Shown here one piece after another: positions 63,691 to 64,000 of a DNA stretch of 64,000 nt (within the stretch, counting starts at the first letter, position 1; the number at the start of each line of letters is the position of its first letter). Below the pieces are notes generated by a model, which saw nothing but the letters and a program-made list of their open reading frames with translations, was not told where the DNA came from and searched no databases. A program made the position numbers and the translations under genes. Source of the DNA: Ammonifex thiophilus (lineage in GTDB: Bacteria > Bacillota > Desulfotomaculia > Desulfotomaculales > Ammonificaceae); assembly GCF_003368535.1 (NCBI RefSeq), contig NZ_QSLN01000005.1, positions 1-64,000 on the forward strand, in the 5' to 3' direction.

Positions 63691-64000
63691 GAAACTCTTG
63701 GGAGAAGTAGTGGAGGGCAGGCGGCTGACGGTAAAGGAGGCGCTTTATCTTTACCGGGAGGCCGATCTTTTGCTTCTGGGCAAGGCGGCCTCCGCGGTAA
63801 GGGATCGCCTACATCCCGAGAGAATAGTCACTTTTGTGGTGGACCGGAACATCAACTACACCAATATCTGCTATTGCTCCTGCCTTTTCTGCGCTTTCCA
63901 CCGCCGGCCAGAAGATCCGGATGCTTACGTGCTCTCACGAGAGGAAGTGCTGGCCAAGGTAGAAGAGTTGGTGGAGCAAGGGGGAACCCAGGTCCTGCTG
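63677..64000 (+). CDS. mqnC: Cyclic dehypoxanthinyl futalosine synthase, partial (radical SAM)
   Basis: MqnC cyclises dehypoxanthine futalosine. The first 108 residues are present. It starts at a TTG inside mqnA, then LTVKEALYLYREADLLLLGKAA, VVDRNINYTNICYCSCLFCAFHRRPEDPDAYVLSREEVL. The cluster motif reads CYCSCLFC, which keeps C-x3-C-x2-C with an extra Cys. The gene runs off the window, so the C-terminal part cannot be judged. Confidence 0.9.
   Translation, partial: MEHLEKLLGEVVEGRRLTVKEALYLYREADLLLLGKAASAVRDRLHPERIVTFVVDRNINYTNICYCSCLFCAFHRRPEDPDAYVLSREEVLAKVEELVEQGGTQVLL

Noticed and set aside
1-64000. CRISPR arrays, rRNA, ordinary tRNA genes
   Set aside because: No regular spaced repeats, no rRNA segments and no tRNA cloverleaf other than the tRNA-like part of tmRNA were found by eye.

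Overview
The window looks like chromosome of a GC-rich, spore-forming, probably thermophilic member of the Firmicutes (Clostridia, Ammonifex/Moorella-like). Support for this comes from the S10-spc-alpha ribosomal order, frequent GTG and TTG starts behind strong AGGAGG sites, sporulation genes (spoVS, an alpha/beta SASP, a GerMN lipoprotein), RNase Y, and futalosine-pathway menaquinone genes. The genus is an inference; no 16S gene is present.

Layout. 1-16.4 kb (+): end of tuf, then rpsJ-rplC-rplD-rplW-rplB-rpsS-rplV-rpsC-rplP-rpmC-rpsQ-rplN-rplX-rplE-rpsZ-rpsH-rplF-rplR-rpsE-rpmD-rplO-secY-map-KOW protein-infA-rpmJ-rpsM-rpsK-rpsD-rpoA-rplQ-truA-smpB-ssrA (tmRNA). adk is missing between secY and map, and ecfA/ecfA/ecfT and rplM-rpsI are missing around truA. 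16.5-22.5 kb: a nitrilase-family amidohydrolase, a GerMN lipoprotein and a minus-strand livHMGF-livK branched-chain amino acid type ABC transporter. 22.5-28.5 kb (+): a YetF-like membrane protein, comEA, comEC and an unusual tandem KdpD sensor without a kinase. 28.4-33.1 kb (-): kdpFABC behind a consensus promoter and a structured leader with a terminator/antiterminator switch. 33.1-36.5 kb (-): a glycogen-debranching-type glucosidase and a GT4 glycosyltransferase.

36.7-43.5 kb (+): a diguanylate cyclase, a promoter plus attenuator-like leader, rny-ymdB-spoVS, an M19 dipeptidase, a PHP phosphoesterase, a coiled-coil protein and a DUF3842 protein. 43.5-47 kb (+): late cobalamin genes cbiB-cobS-cobD-cobC, then an MscS channel. 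48-52.3 kb (-): a SASP gene, then a tightly overlapping five-gene operon (CPA2 antiporter, universal stress protein, zinc-ribbon/HEAT protein, MFS transporter, prenyltransferase-like frameshifted gene) headed by a convincing fluoride riboswitch. 52.4-53.9 kb (+): three small secreted proteins, two of them paralogous, behind a promoter with a perfect palindrome. 54.2 kb: speD with a structured leader. 54.8-64 kb (+): a menaquinone cluster (polyprenyl synthase-like, menG, ubiD-like, ubiA-like, mqnE, unknown 304-aa protein, mqnA, mqnC) interrupted by a minus-strand frameshifted TnpB-like element with a GC-rich structured flank.

The main candidates for new biology are the fluoride-responsive operon and its unannotated partners, the uncharacterised kdp leader RNA with the kinase-less double KdpD nearby, the rny leader, the secreted paralogue pair, and the unknown protein inside the menaquinone cluster. 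Two genes (tnpB-like, prenyltransferase-like) are broken by one extra base in a homopolymer, and rpsM has a longer frame next to an A5 run. These may be real lesions or sequence errors.
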